Below are positions 20,746-32,250 of a stretch of DNA of 64,000 nt, in pieces. Under the pieces are notes generated by a model. That model ran no database searches, had not been told where the DNA came from, and saw only the letters and a program-made list of their open reading frames with translations. The first letter of the stretch is position 1. Every line of letters starts with the position of its first letter. The stretch is from NCBI GenBank assembly GCA_013146195.2, contig CM028382.1:53412430-53476429 (forward strand). The letters are read 5' to 3'. The DNA comes from Codonopsis lanceolata. Its lineage: Eukaryota > Streptophyta > Magnoliopsida > Asterales > Campanulaceae. Position numbers and translations under genes: made by a program.

Positions 20746-20779
20746 GAAATCTATGAGATTTTCAAAAATGATTTCTTTT

Positions 20780-21209
20780 GACCCTTGTCAGATCGATGGA
20801 GAGCATATATGGCTATATGGTTGTACTCTTTTTTCATTTATCATGGTTTTTATCCCACTGGGTTTTCCATGAAAAAGTTTTTAACGAGACATCTCATGCA
20901 CGTGATTCAAATTAAAATTTGTGTGCTCTTTTCCTTATATCCGATTTTTTCCCTACCGGGTTTTTCAGCTTAAAGATTTTTAACGAGACACACTTATTCA
21001 ACTTATTATAATGCTATGTTCAATGGGGAGTGTTATGAAACTCATGAAAGTGTACTATAACATTTAATGAATGTGTAGAGGCTTTAGTCAAATGAGCTAG
21101 GGAGTTATGTCCCGTAGCATTGAGAAAAGTATAACACTATTCGGCTATAAATATCGAGAAGTATGTAGTTATGTGATTACACATTCTCTTCCGCTATGAA
21201 TAAACATTT

Positions 21210-21243
<34 letters not shown>

Positions 21244-21254
21244 TCTTTAATACA
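20780..21254 (+). mobile_element. Copia 3' tail with LTR
   Basis: TTTATCCCACTGGGTTTTCC and CCCTACCGGGTTTTTCAGC, each followed by TTTTTAACGAGACA, are the tandem motif typically found just before the 3' LTR of plant Copia elements. A polypurine tract CAATGGGGAG (21021-21030) precedes an LTR at 21031-21254 (TGTTATGAAAC...TTAATACA), with a TATA motif GGCTATAAATATC near 21144-21156. The LTR contains a (CT)n run. No polymerase remains upstream, so this is a truncated relic. Confidence 0.65.
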
Positions 21255-21285
21255 CTTATTATCCAAAGTTAATGGTTATTTTATA

Positions 21286-21543
21286 CTCCCTCCGTCCCTA
21301 AATAATCGTCCTAGTTGACCCGGCGCATAGTTTAAGAAAAAACAATTGACTTGATTATTTATATTGGTTTGATGTGTAGTTTCCTTTAAAGCCTAAATGT
21401 ATGTGGCTCATAATTAAAGAAGAGTGAAAAAGTAATTGTAAAATGGTAAAAGTGATGTTCTAAAAAGGTAAGTTTCAAACTGGACAATTATTTTGGGACG
21501 GACGAAAAAGGAAAGGAGGACGATAATTTAGGGACAGATGGAG
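21286..21543. mobile_element. Stowaway MITE
   Basis: Termini CTCCCTCCGTCCCTAAATAA and TTTAGGGACAGATGGAG are flanked by TA. Length is 258 bp. Internal motif order matches the split MITE at 52888-54439. No ORF. Confidence 0.88.
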
Positions 21544-21982
21544 TAATACTTTTAAAATTTTAACATATTTCAAGTAAATATTTGTTTCCCTTTGTGAATC
21601 TTATAATCTTTTTTCATCTTTAAAATGAAATAATTAATCATTAAATTAAATAATTTTATATGCACAAAATTTAAAAAATAGAACAACAAAATAATCAAAG
21701 GCCCAGTTTCTTTTGTTTAAGAAATAGACTAGCCAAAAATTAAAATTCAATTTGGTTCAAATGAATTCTTTTGTTTAAGAAATAGATTTAACATTTTCAT
21801 GTTGACAAATCGAAATATTTTTTTGAGAAGATAAGACAAGTGAAAAATAATTATTACTCCGTAATTTATAAAGAGAAATTATAAATATTACTGAAATTTA
21901 GGCCCGTACTTTTATTATGAAACAAGGTAAGTATTTGAAAAGACAATCGTGTCATGATATCAACTTATTCAATTACTAATTA

Positions 21983-22273
21983 AGGCCTCGTTTGGTGCAG
22001 CGTTTTGAAAATACAGTTTTTTCAAAACGCAACATTTTCAAAACGCCGTTTTATTTTTGTAAACACGTTTGGAAAGCTATTTCAAAACGTTATTTTTCAT
22101 AAACAGACTAGTTGAAAACGTAGCATATTTTTAAAACGCTACAAATTGGAGCGTTTTAAAACGCTCCACGTTTTTAAAACGATGCATTTTAAAACGCTGC
22201 ATAAAAACACTTTTAAAGAGAAAACGCTGCGTTTTTTACCAGCGTTTTGACCAAAACGCTCCACCAAACAAGC
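21983..22273. mobile_element. hAT-like MITE with 8-bp duplication
   Basis: Left end GGCCTCGTTTGGTGCAGCG is matched by the inverted right end CGCTCCACCAAACAAGC. The interior is built of AAAACGCTGCG-type repeats. The flanks ACTAATTA and ACTAATAG form an imperfect 8-bp TSD typical of hAT elements. Confidence 0.75.
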
Positions 22274-22886
22274 ACTAATAGTGAATGCAGTGGAAGCCTC
22301 TGCTGTTAATTTTCATTTGTATATCGGATGTACTTTTGGAATTAAGATCGTTAATTCCAAAAAAATATTTAGTAAAAGCGCCAATAATATCATCATTTTC
22401 CTTGGTATAATTAGCGAGTGGATAATGATTTTTTTCGAGTAACTCGTACTATATTAGTACATACCACATATTACATCTCAAACATCGACAATTTGACTTA
22501 TTAATTATATATGGCCTTAATCTGGACTACCTAACGTACCGTAGCACAAAAAGATTATCCCTTTATTTTAATGTAAATATGTCTTAAGTAGATATAAGTT
22601 GTTTGAAATTTAATGAATTTTGGTGAAGTAATATTGTAGAAACCAATGGATAGTCCAGATGAAAAATAAATAAAAAGATAATTATGCTTAATGTTGGGAT
22701 TACATCTCCTTTTTTATTTTGGACCCCTTAAACAAAAGTTGATAAATTAAAATATAATTAATCATTTAATTATGGCGACATTTAGTAGTTGCTATCTTTT
22801 TTCCATATTTAATTAGAATCACAAAAATTTAAAAGATATTGAAACACTGAAACAAAGAAAATATTTTTTAGCGGAGACTAACTTTC
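22274..22886. other. Intergenic, AT-rich
   Basis: No feature recognised between the hAT MITE and the putative kinase promoter. Confidence 0.5.
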
Positions 22887-22893
22887 TATATAA
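22887..22893 (+). promoter_or_regulatory. Possible TATA box for the kinase gene
   Basis: TTTCTATATAAGTC lies about 340 bp upstream of the kinase start codon in a region without other elements. It is the best TATA match here. The long leader implied would include a CT/C-rich stretch (23088-23110); this is inference only. Confidence 0.35.
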
Positions 22894-23232
22894 GTCATCA
22901 ACACTGTGTTGTTTGAAGCACAAGTATGTTGCAACTTGAAAGGGGACACAGAGGGAGACTTTTTCTATGGTTCTCTTTTCATTTCTTTTATTTTACAAGT
23001 ATTATTTTATTGTTACCGGTAATAAGCTTTCCCACTTGCACAAATGTTAACAAATAACAAGACAAGCAATGAATTATAAAACAGCCGTCCTCTCTGTATC
23101 CCCCCCCTTGGATTCATCATTGATGTCCAATGTTAATCCAAAGCTTTTCTTCCCAGATGTAAACCACTTTTCTCAGTCATCAACAATAATCCTCTCATGC
23201 TTGCATTGATGGCCTTTGGCTGATCAGAGAAG

Positions 23233-24243
23233 TTGGATGCTAAGTTTTCAGATTCTTACGCAAAGGCTTACAAAATGGAAGATATGTCCTCCTCCTCCTC
23301 CTCCTCTTGTTGTCGCTTTTCACTGGATGAGATCAAAGAGGCAACCAATAACTTTGATGAGAAAAACGTCCTTGGACATGGGGGAGAAGGAAAGGTGTAT
23401 CTGGGCGAGATCTATCTTGGCAGTGAAAACGAAAAATCTCGAGTAGCTGTGAAACATTTGAAAGAAAACTCTAACGAGTTTGAAAAAGAGATTCATACAA
23501 TCCCCAAGATTCAACACCCACACCTCGTCTCTCTCCTTGGTTACTGTGAGGAATCCAATCAAAAAATTCTCATTTACGAGTACATGGAAAAGGGAAGCCT
23601 ATCCGATTACATAAAGAGTAATAGTGCTAGTATTTGTTTGTCTTGGAAGCAAAGGCTCGAGATATGCCTTGGTGTTGCCCGTGGGTTACAACACCTTCAT
23701 AAGGAGACCAGTGAATTTCCAAAAGGGATAATTCACAGAGACATGAAGCCAGCTAATATTTTACTAGGTGAAAATTGGGTTGCTAAAGTTTCTGATTTTG
23801 GAATGTTCAAGTTGTCTATTGCTGGTCAGACCAAGTCCTCCATGATCACGGACCTTAAAGGCACACGTGGGTATTATGCGCCTGAATATGTTTGGTCCCA
23901 TCCAATAACTAGGAAAATAGATGTGTACGCTTTCGGCGTGGTACTGTTTGAAGTGTTGTGTGGAACAAATCCTTGGGAGCGAGGGGGTGAGAGCTACTAC
24001 GGCTCAAAAAATGAGGATTTTGGACTTTGGGCACAAGAAAATGTTGATGCTAAAATAAAAACAGAAATATCATCTCATTCTTTGAAGGCATTTACTGATA
24101 TTATAGGGGGAAGCATGCGATGGGACCCAAACTTACGGCCTACTATGGATGACGTGATTCAAGCTCTAAAGACTGCGCTAGAACACCAGGAGGAGCATGA
24201 AAATGAACAGATTCGTAGTATTCGTCTCAAGGCTACCAGGTAA
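23233..24243 (+). CDS. Receptor-like kinase of CrRLK1L type, kinase domain only
   Basis: The 336-residue protein is a Ser/Thr kinase domain with almost nothing else. Motifs seen: FSLDEIKEATNNFDE lead-in (29-43), glycine loop GHGGEG (48-53), catalytic lysine in VAVK (K74), helix-C glutamate about 86, HRDMKPAN (168-175), DFG (188-190), RGYYAPEY (212-219) and a WxxxLRPTM C-lobe motif near the end. All catalytic residues are present, so it could be active. There is no signal peptide, ectodomain or transmembrane segment, so it resembles a cytoplasmic receptor-like kinase related to FERONIA-type kinases. A serine run (19-25) comes from a TCC repeat. ATG at 23275 has a better start context than 23233. 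It is intronless; the stop lies in AGGTAATA, which could instead be a splice donor to an unseen exon. A formin fragment begins 270 bp downstream. Confidence 0.85.
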   Translation: MDAKFSDSYAKAYKMEDMSSSSSSSCCRFSLDEIKEATNNFDEKNVLGHGGEGKVYLGEIYLGSENEKSRVAVKHLKENSNEFEKEIHTIPKIQHPHLVSLLGYCEESNQKILIYEYMEKGSLSDYIKSNSASICLSWKQRLEICLGVARGLQHLHKETSEFPKGIIHRDMKPANILLGENWVAKVSDFGMFKLSIAGQTKSSMITDLKGTRGYYAPEYVWSHPITRKIDVYAFGVVLFEVLCGTNPWERGGESYYGSKNEDFGLWAQENVDAKIKTEISSHSLKAFTDIIGGSMRWDPNLRPTMDDVIQALKTALEHQEEHENEQIRSIRLKATR

Positions 24244-24514
24244 TAATTATATACTCTTAACCTGTTATAAATCATTTGTAGGATTGCTTTCTAATGAAAA
24301 CAAATATCAGTATATTGAAATCATTTGATACAGACGCTAGTGTATGGTACTTCTAATTTTGACGCACCTTTTAGCTTGGTGTGTATCTTAAAGAGACGTG
24401 TTTTAATGCATTAAAGAAATAAGGCATACCAATTGGGAATTTGATTGATTCAGGTATTTCTATTGATTATATAAATATGTGTTTTTTTTCACACCAGCGA
24501 TGATATTCAAACAG

Positions 24515-26457
24515 TATCCGTAACTAGCAGGAGGACTCGAGCTTCAGGGTCTTCAGTTCCCCCAAAGAAAGCTTCATTGCCTTTTAACCGGATCAAAATT
24601 TTTCTACCAGGTCGAGGGAGCTTATGGGCTGATTCTCAGATACAAGAAAATGAGTCCAGGTAAGAGGGTTTAGAAGCTTTAAATTGTTCAAAGCAACATC
24701 ATGAATCTCTCAGTTGTCATTTCTTATGTTATGTATCTAGGTTTGTCTAGTAATATATTGTCCGAGAGTTGGTAGATTTCTGGTTGACCACAATGGGCGA
24801 CATGACGATTATTGATACTAATAAGTTGTGCAAAGGCTTATTATCCTTATCCATGATTTGTCGTCCTTTATAGCTTTTCCATTTCTGATAGTGATGCAAT
24901 TGGGCGCAGGGCTAGTGCTTCTGAAGTTGATATAGAAGAGCTTATATACATTAAAACTCACTTCTCAACTGCATCCACTTCAGATGGCCCAGGCAAGGGA
25001 GGACGTCGAAGCGGTTCAAAAGGAAATAAATTAAAGAAAGTTCGGTTGGTAAATGAATTATTATCTTACTTTCATTTCTCTATTGTTTAATTTCCTCATC
25101 TTTGTGCGTCTTCTGCTACAACTTGTTACAAGACTTTTTGAGTTCTAGAATTCATGATATTTTAGAGACAGAAGTTTTCATCTGTTCAGCTTAATTTCCC
25201 TTTGTGAGATATGTGTCGTGAGTATTTCGTAAGTAGATGAGTTTCTTGTTCCAGTGGGGGTTACCTTCTTGTTGTCTTTGCGTTAATCTGCAGGTTGATT
25301 CGAAAAGAGCAATTTTTTGTGAAAACACGCTTGCAAGAATAAACATTCCTGTGGCAAATATTAGTGTAAGTGCATGCTTCTCTGAATCAGCTTTTGAAAT
25401 GAATATAACTGCGGTCAACATGTTGTCTCTTATGCATTTGTTTCCTCATATGTGAAATAAATGATGTAGATTATTAACTATTGTTGAGCTTGATATACAT
25501 TGTTGGGCCCCTATATAACAACTTAAACTTTTAGATGAGTTGGTAACTTAACAAACATTGAGTGTGGAATTTTCCAACGTCGTAATTCTCTAAATTATGC
25601 AATGATTGGACCTGAAGAAAGATCATGCTTTTAGGCCATTTTATTGCTGGTTAAGAGATTTGGATACGCCATTATTGGTACCAGAGCAATTCACAGTCGA
25701 ACTGCTGATGTGTAAACAATAACATCCCATACCATTTTAAGGCAATTTTTTTGCTATTAGCCTATTGCGCTGTTTGAAGCTGCCAAAGATGTCTGCAAAT
25801 TCAGTCAGTCCGCTACTATGACCATAAGATCTTTAGGCTGTTAGTTCTGGTCGTCAGAATGCTGCGCCTTCTGAGGCCACAGGAGACGCCCTTAATTAAT
25901 GCAGATCTGAGTGCTGATCTCAACCCTCCCTTGCTTATTTTCTTCTTACGATGGCTTTCATTTAGGAGAGCAAGAAACTAGAGTTAAATCTGTTCGGGGA
26001 ATTTTTTTCTCATTATTCCCATTGAGTTGCAGACATTCCTTCCAAAATTTTAGAAAGATAGCAAGGTGAATAATACAATATGCTTATAATTCATGGCCTC
26101 TAATTGTTTTATGTTTTGATAAGGGATTGGACATCCCTTTTTGGTTAGTATATTGCCAATGCAAGTAAATAGGCTTAGGGTATATTTTGCAAAACCTTCA
26201 TAAGTACTCTCTCCGGCTGAAAATAATTGAGGATGCAAATTTTTGGTTTTTTTTTCTCCTTTTGTTTCCTTTTCATTTAAGTCCTCATTACTTCATAGAA
26301 TTGTCTTAATTAACATGGAAGTACTATTCCAATACTCAAAGCCATGCTACATTTACAGAGTGTCGTTTTCTCTTGGGATGCTTCTGCTTTGAGAATTGAT
26401 CAAGTTGAGAATCTTATACGAGTTTGCCCTACAAAAGAGGAACAAGAGTTGCTAAAG
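24515..26457 (+). pseudogene. Formin FH2 exons 1-4 of the fragment
   Basis: Exons 24515-24659, 24910-25048, 25294-25365 and 26359-26457, with GT-AG borders and consistent phase, encode the start of an FH2 domain: PPKKASLPFNRIK, SLWADSQ, SDGPGKGGRR, VDSKRAIFCENTLARINIP and QVENLIRVCPTKEEQELL. The usual KPLHW motif at the domain start is replaced by LPFNRIK. The upstream FH1 proline-rich region and the membrane-targeting or PTEN-like part of plant formins are absent; the sequence upstream is the kinase gene. The reading continues in exon 45181, after 18.7 kb of nested transposons. Confidence 0.85.
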
Positions 26458-26460
26458 GTA

Positions 26461-26509
<49 letters not shown>

Positions 26510-26586
26510 TGTCTGTGCCTGTGTCTCTCCCTTTACTTCTTTATATGATTATATATGTGATGAAAGTAGTCCAAATTCATTTCAGA

Positions 26587-26929
26587 TGATAATAAATACA
26601 GCCTAAGTAAAGACAGGGGAATAAGAAAAAACAGGTGCATGCAAAGTTGTGGAGAATCCCACTATCTTGGTTCTCTTGTTATTTTTCCAAGAGTAACCAA
26701 AGATAAAAGATTTACCTTGAGTTACAAAGTTGTGGAAAATCCCACTACATTGCCTTGAGTTAGATAAAAGATTTACCTAATTAATCTGTTTTACAGACCT
26801 GGCATAATTACAGTAATTGACCAGCCTATCTAGGAGAATATACATACAAACAATAATTATGTTACAGATTCAGAGAAAAAAATAGGACATTATGTTTACA
26901 AGGTTGGACTATTCAAAAATGGTTTATCA
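26587..26929 (-). repeat. C3 3' LTR
   Basis: Ends GGTTTATCA beside a C/T run that is the polypurine tract on the minus strand. Shares GGAGAATCCCACTATCTTGG and AATTATGTTA with the 5' LTR at 44641-44959 and is nearly identical to 5643-6018. Confidence 0.75.
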
Positions 26930-27851
26930 ACCCCCCTCCCCCCACATGCAAGCCAAGCGGAACAACTTGGAGCTGCAGTGTGGTCTAACAGAGGACGAGT
27001 GAGACCTTGGTGAATACATCCGCGAGCTGATCAGTTGTATGAACGTAGACAACGCGAACCACACTGTTGTAGTTCACGAACAAAGTGAAGGTCTATTTCA
27101 ACATGACGAGTGCGGGAGTGGAAAACGGAGTTCCTTGACATATGGATGGTGGAAATGTTGGCACACTAGAGAACTAGATGAGCCATACAGATACCCAACT
27201 CGCGATAAAGAAAGGAAAACCATTTTAATTAAACCGTGGTGTCATGAGAGCTTGATATTCAGCTTCACTGCCTCAGCGAGTCACGGTTGTTTACTTCTTT
27301 GCTGTCTAAGCGACAAGGTTTGGGTTAACAAAGATGCACGCACCTGTGGTAGAGTGGCGTGTGTCAAGATCCCCTGCCAATCGGCATCGCATAATGCCCG
27401 AATTGTACTGTCCAAAAAATCCTAAAACTAAAGTCGAAGTGAAATAGTGCCTTTAACATAGCGAAGTATGCGTTTGACACCTTGGAGGTGCCCTTCCATG
27501 GAGCATGCATATGTTAGCACACTTGGTTGATACAAATGAGAGGTCGGTACAAGTTAGGGTGACGTATTAATTGGAGGCCCCCACTATACTATGATACAGC
27601 TTAGCATAATGGTGTCACTACTAGCTGCTGAGAGATGAGATCCGGGCAAGAAGGGAGCGGAGGCCGGTATACTATGTACTGTCCATTTGAAACTTATGAA
27701 GGAGATCAGGGGCATAATGCGCTTGACTAAGTGGGAGAGTTGTCACAGAACGAGTCACCTCTATCCCAAGGAAGAAGCCAAGTGGACCAAGCTTCCGACT
27801 ATCAAAAGTAGCACAGATGCAATCAATGACTTGTGCGAGTTCGGTAGATAG

Positions 27852-28371
27852 TGACGCAGCGAAACAATTAAAAAGGAACTCTTTCAACGAGAAATTCCTT
27901 AGAACAAGCCTATGACGGCTTAGGGCTCAAGCACAAAGCAAGAAAACTCGAATTTTTATTAAAACTGTCGAAATAAGGTTTAAAGGGGTTATTTATATCC
28001 CCTAGCAATCCAAACCCTAAAAGGAAAATAATAAATAAAAAAGACGAAAAAGCCCGAAAACTTTCAAAGGCCCGTAACAGTACTTAAACGACGTTTTTTT
28101 GGCTAAAAACGAACTGTTCACGGGGTAAACCCAATAAGTCTTGTAGATCTCGTCGAGAGCTTCGATTTGATATGCTGTGGGTCCCGTAACTCATCCGGAC
28201 GCGAAAGTTATGCTCATTAAAGTTCGCCGAATCGTTAGGTGCTCTCTACTATTGCTTAACGGAAACTAACGGACTGCACCCAATTTTCAGAAACTTCCAC
28301 TGGACCCCCTGAACTTCGAACTCTTCCCAAATGCCTTGCTTAAGTACGTCTCGGCTACTTGTTCTACATCA
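27852..28371 (-). mobile_element. Solo LTR with perfect 5-bp duplication
   Basis: Bounded by TGACGCAGCG and TTCTACATCA, with GATAG on both sides (27847-27851 and 28372-28376). The homologous site in copy 1 (near 6935-6941) has a single GATAG and no insertion. A TATA-like GGATATAAATAACC on the minus strand (about 27986-28000) gives the orientation. The element family is unknown; no second LTR is present. Confidence 0.9.
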
Positions 28372-30365
28372 GATAGGCACCAGTTACAATGATATCATCA
28401 ACGCAAACGAGGATGGCAATGATGGAGGATCAAGGTTGAGGAGAAAGTCATGAAGTCATTGGAACCACGCACAGGGCGATTGCTTGAGGCCGTAAATCGC
28501 TCAGTGCGAACAACACATATGAATAGGGAAATGAGGGTCAACAAACCCTGGGGGTTGTGTGACATGTACACTTCCTCATCAAGAACGCCAATCAGGAAGG
28601 CATTCCGAACAACAAGCTGTTGGATGTCCTCATGTCCCATGAGCGCAAGTGACGATAGCAAGGATGGTCTGAATGGTTGGTGGCTTAGTGACGGTCTGAA
28701 TGTTGCATCGTAGTCAACTACTTCTTGCCGGGTATACCCTTGAGCAATAAGACAAGCCTTATGCCTTTCAACCGAACAATCAGCAAACGTTTGACTTTAA
28801 ACACCCATTTGCTACCCACCACGTTCATATTTGTGGTCCGAGGAACTAAACACCATGTTGAATTTTTATGACGTGCGTTTGATTCTTCAGCCATTGCTTT
28901 TTGTCAACATGGTAGAAGCGTTGTGTGTTTGAGTTGTGGTTAGAAGTCCACAAAATTGGATTCCGCAACAACCAAGGCTTCAGGCATTGGGTGATGGTAT
29001 ATCAGCTCATTTATTTTGATGGAGGAGTTTTAGGAAGTGGAGCTACTAGTGGACTGGCTGCTTGTGGGCTCAGCAAACATTAGAATTGGAATAGGGTGTT
29101 TACCAAAGGTGATCGACTAATAGGGACTACATCTGGTGCATGAGGGCAGGGGCCTGAAGCTCAAGAATTCGGATTAATTAGGTCCAGATAGAGATAAAGA
29201 AGTACTTGGCATGTGATTCTCCGATGTAGATTTTCGGATGTGGTCTGTGGAGAGAAAACAACATGACCCATTGAAGAGGATGGAGCCACATGTGGGCTGC
29301 CTAACTAGTTAGCCTGGTTGTGGCATGTGGCTTGGACTAGGGTGTTTGATAATAAGACCTGGTGTAGTGGACGAGACCATGGGGTCAAAAGCAAGCGACA
29401 CTGGATGAAGACATGGATGGGTCTGAACTGTGGTGAGGATGGTTCAGCAGTTGTATTACGGGCAAAAGGGAAAATAATTCTCATCAAATAGTACATGTCT
29501 CGAAATATAGATTTGTCAAGTAGTGTGATCAAGACATCGATACCCTTTTCTTCGTAAGTCATATCCTAAGATGGGGTAGACTTGGGCATTAATTTATGAG
29601 CATTATAGGGTACCAAATGAGGAAAAAACACACAACCAAAGGTTTTTAAGAAAGGATAGTCGGGGGTACGTTCAAGACTTTTGGTACAGAGAGATATAAC
29701 AGAATTGATGCATAGGAGTACGAAAGTCTACAATACGCCGATGCTTTGCTTTTGTTCGACCACACCATTTTGTTGCAGGATGTATGGATAAGTTAATTGG
29801 TGTTGAATCCATGTAAGACCAAAAAAATTTGCAAACTACTTGTTCACGAACTCTACATCCCCGTTTGTTTGAGTAGATTTAATTGTATGTATTGAAGATA
29901 GCTTGCGTGGTAATTGATTCTCAACTTGACTTTTAAATGCAAAAAATATCATATTTGTACATTAGGGAAAAGCCATTTATAACGGTTGATGTATAAAATC
30001 GATAACCACTAATTGAAATTTTCGGGGATGGACCCCAAACATCCAAGTGAAGATGGTCCAGAGGAGTTTTGAATTATATGTCTGTAAACTAAAAGGCACC
30101 GTACATGATTTTCCTAACAAGAAACATGACAAAATTTATTTTCTTTCATAGGACCCCTAGCCAGAATCTGGAATTTTTTGACGAGATCTTTGAAGACCTA
30201 AGTAGAAGGGTGACCAAGACGAGCATGCTAGATTGAAGAAGTTGCATGCTCACCGATAAAATTCAAGGTATTGAGCTAGGGATTGGATATGAAAAACAAA
30301 TGATAGAGGCCACCTGAGCTACTACCAGAAAGCATAGTCCGCCTGGTTCGGTCGTCCTTCACATG

Positions 30366-30450
30366 TAGGGGTCACAAAATGAGTGTTATGGATAAATGGG
30401 TGTTATAGCCTAACACCCATTTATACATACCACCCATTTTACCACCCCTA
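30366..30450. mobile_element. 85-bp hAT-type miniature element
   Basis: A near-perfect palindrome from TAGGGGTCACAAAATG to CATTTTACCACCCCTA, with a core TAAATGGGTGTTA/TAACACCCATTTA. It is flanked by identical 8-bp TTCACATG (30358-30365 and 30451-30458), the hAT signature. Confidence 0.88.
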
Positions 30451-30985
30451 TTCACATGAAAGCCAAATCCATCAAGTTCAAAAAAACAATCAGGGAAAAC
30501 GACTAAAAGATAATAAGGACTTATGCATATTGGGTACGCATAAAAAACTAATTAAACGAAACAAATGATTGTCATTTGAGAGAAAAGATTTACCAATGTG
30601 GGAGATGGGAAGCTCTCACCCATTTGTCATGGTCGCGGAGTCTATATTGGGAGAGTATTGAGCCTTGTTATCGGTTGAGGACACCATGACTCGTAGCTCT
30701 CAGACCAGAACCTAAAACAAATGAAGCCAGGACCATGGGAGATGGTGACTGGTGTGGGTAAGAATATTGTGGTCGGTTTGCGTTGTTATACTGATTTGGA
30801 TCAGAACTGGTAGAATAGGGAACAAGAGATTGGACTGAGTAAGCAAAAATTGGTCCAGTTTGGGCACGTTATAGCAAGGTGACTTGACCTATGACATAGT
30901 TGACGCACTATTTGAGCCTTTGAGTCTATCTACTATCTACTATCTACTACTATTATAAAAGTTTAGGTTGTTTCTTACAACTTAA

Positions 30986-32250
30986 TGTATGGACAAAACT
31001 AACCATGTACCTAATAACCATCCACAATAGAATTAAGGTTAAACAAGTAAAATTTGTCATAAGTAGAAAATAATGTATAGAAATAAATAACCCTAGATTT
31101 AATAAATTATTAACCATTAATTATTGCTAAACAAATAAATTTGCATGGGCTAATCAATTCTTTGAAGAATGAAATTGAATTTGGTCCCTCAACTTATATC
31201 TAACTTTAAATTAGATCCTACCTTTTTTAATTATATTTATTTTGTCTAATATGTTGAATTTTTTTTTTTGTCATATTCCCTCTTCATGTCATTACCATTA
31301 CAAATGTCATATAATATTTTTGAATATTACGAAAATACACTTACTTAGTTAAGAGAAAAAATAATATGATTTACCTTTTTAAATTTTTTTAACATTTGTT
31401 ACGGTAAAATTTTGACTACGACAAGCAACTTTAAAAGACTATCATATTGGTCCCTAAGTTATAGATCTTACTAAAAAATCTCTATTCAGTTAACTAAATA
31501 ATTTTTGTTATGATCATATCTCTCTTTCTATATAAGTGTGAGTGTTTTCTTACGTACAAATTAGTGTATAGGCAACAATAAAGATAATCAACCTTAAATC
31601 TTGTTTTAAAAAAAACAAAATGTATAGACAAAACTAACTATGCACCTAATAAACATCCACAATAGAATTAAGGTTAAACAAGTAAAATTTGTCATAAGTA
31701 GAAAATAATGTATAGACATAAATAACCCTAGATTTAATAAACTATTCGCTATTAATTATTGCTAATCAAATAAATTTGCATGGACTAATCAATTCTTTGA
31801 AGGATGACATTGAATTTAGTCCCTCAACTTATACCTAACTTTAAATTAGATCCTACCTTTTTAAATTATATTCATTTTGTTTCATATGTTGATTTTTTTC
31901 TGTCATATTCCATATTCGTGTCATTACCATTACAAATGTTATACGATATTTTTTAATATCACGAAAATACACTTACTCACTTAAGAGAAAAAATAATATG
32001 ATTTACCTTTTTAAATTTGTTTAACATTTATTACGGTAAAATTTTGACTATGACAAGCAACCTTAAAGACTATCATATTGGTCCCTAAGTTATAGATCTT
32101 ACTAACAAATCTCTATTCAGTTAACTAAATAACTTTTGTTATGACCATATTTCTCTTTCTATATAAAAGTGTGAGTGTTGTCTTACGTACAAATTAGTGT
32201 ATATGCAACAATAAAGATAATCAACCTTAAATCTTGTTTCAAAAATAACA
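30986..32250. repeat. Tandem duplication of ~635 bp inside the Helitron-like element
   Basis: Units 30986-31618 and 31621-32250 share GACAAAACTAAC, CATCCACAATAGAATTAAGG, GGTCCCTAAGTTATAGATC and ACGTACAAATTAGTGTATA. The family is the same as 1843-3535 in inverted orientation (shared TAACTTTAAATTAGATCCTAC-type motifs). Confidence 0.8.

Larger units (their letters stand above)
24465..29213 (+). repeat. Segmental duplication, copy 2
   Basis: Collinear with 3531-7775. It differs by a 520-bp solo LTR (27852-28371) plus scattered substitutions and short indels, including the CT run (26462-26503) and loss of a 35-bp repeat in the C3 LTR. Unlike copy 1 it continues into the rest of C3 and the remaining formin exons, so it is probably the original locus. 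Confidence 0.92.
26930..30924 (-). pseudogene. C3 pol and gag C-terminus, degenerate
   Basis: Minus-strand remnants in Copia order: a gag zinc-knuckle-like segment (near 30880) and a protease region near 30680-30720, integrase pieces to about 29215 (polymer with many stops), RT with SKWVFKVK and DVxNAFLxGxLxEEVYM-like motifs (28398-28960), and RT/RNase H with LGPLGFFLGIEV (27672-27887). Frameshifts and stops occur throughout, and a solo LTR interrupts the RT/RNase H part. Together these would have formed the protease-integrase-reverse transcriptase polyprotein of the element. No part is translatable over a full domain. Antisense ORFs such as 27039-27425 are shadows. Confidence 0.75.

Noticed and set aside
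30361..30460. Palindrome as a transcription terminator or operator
   Set aside because: The flanking perfect 8-bp duplication identifies it as a hAT-type MITE.
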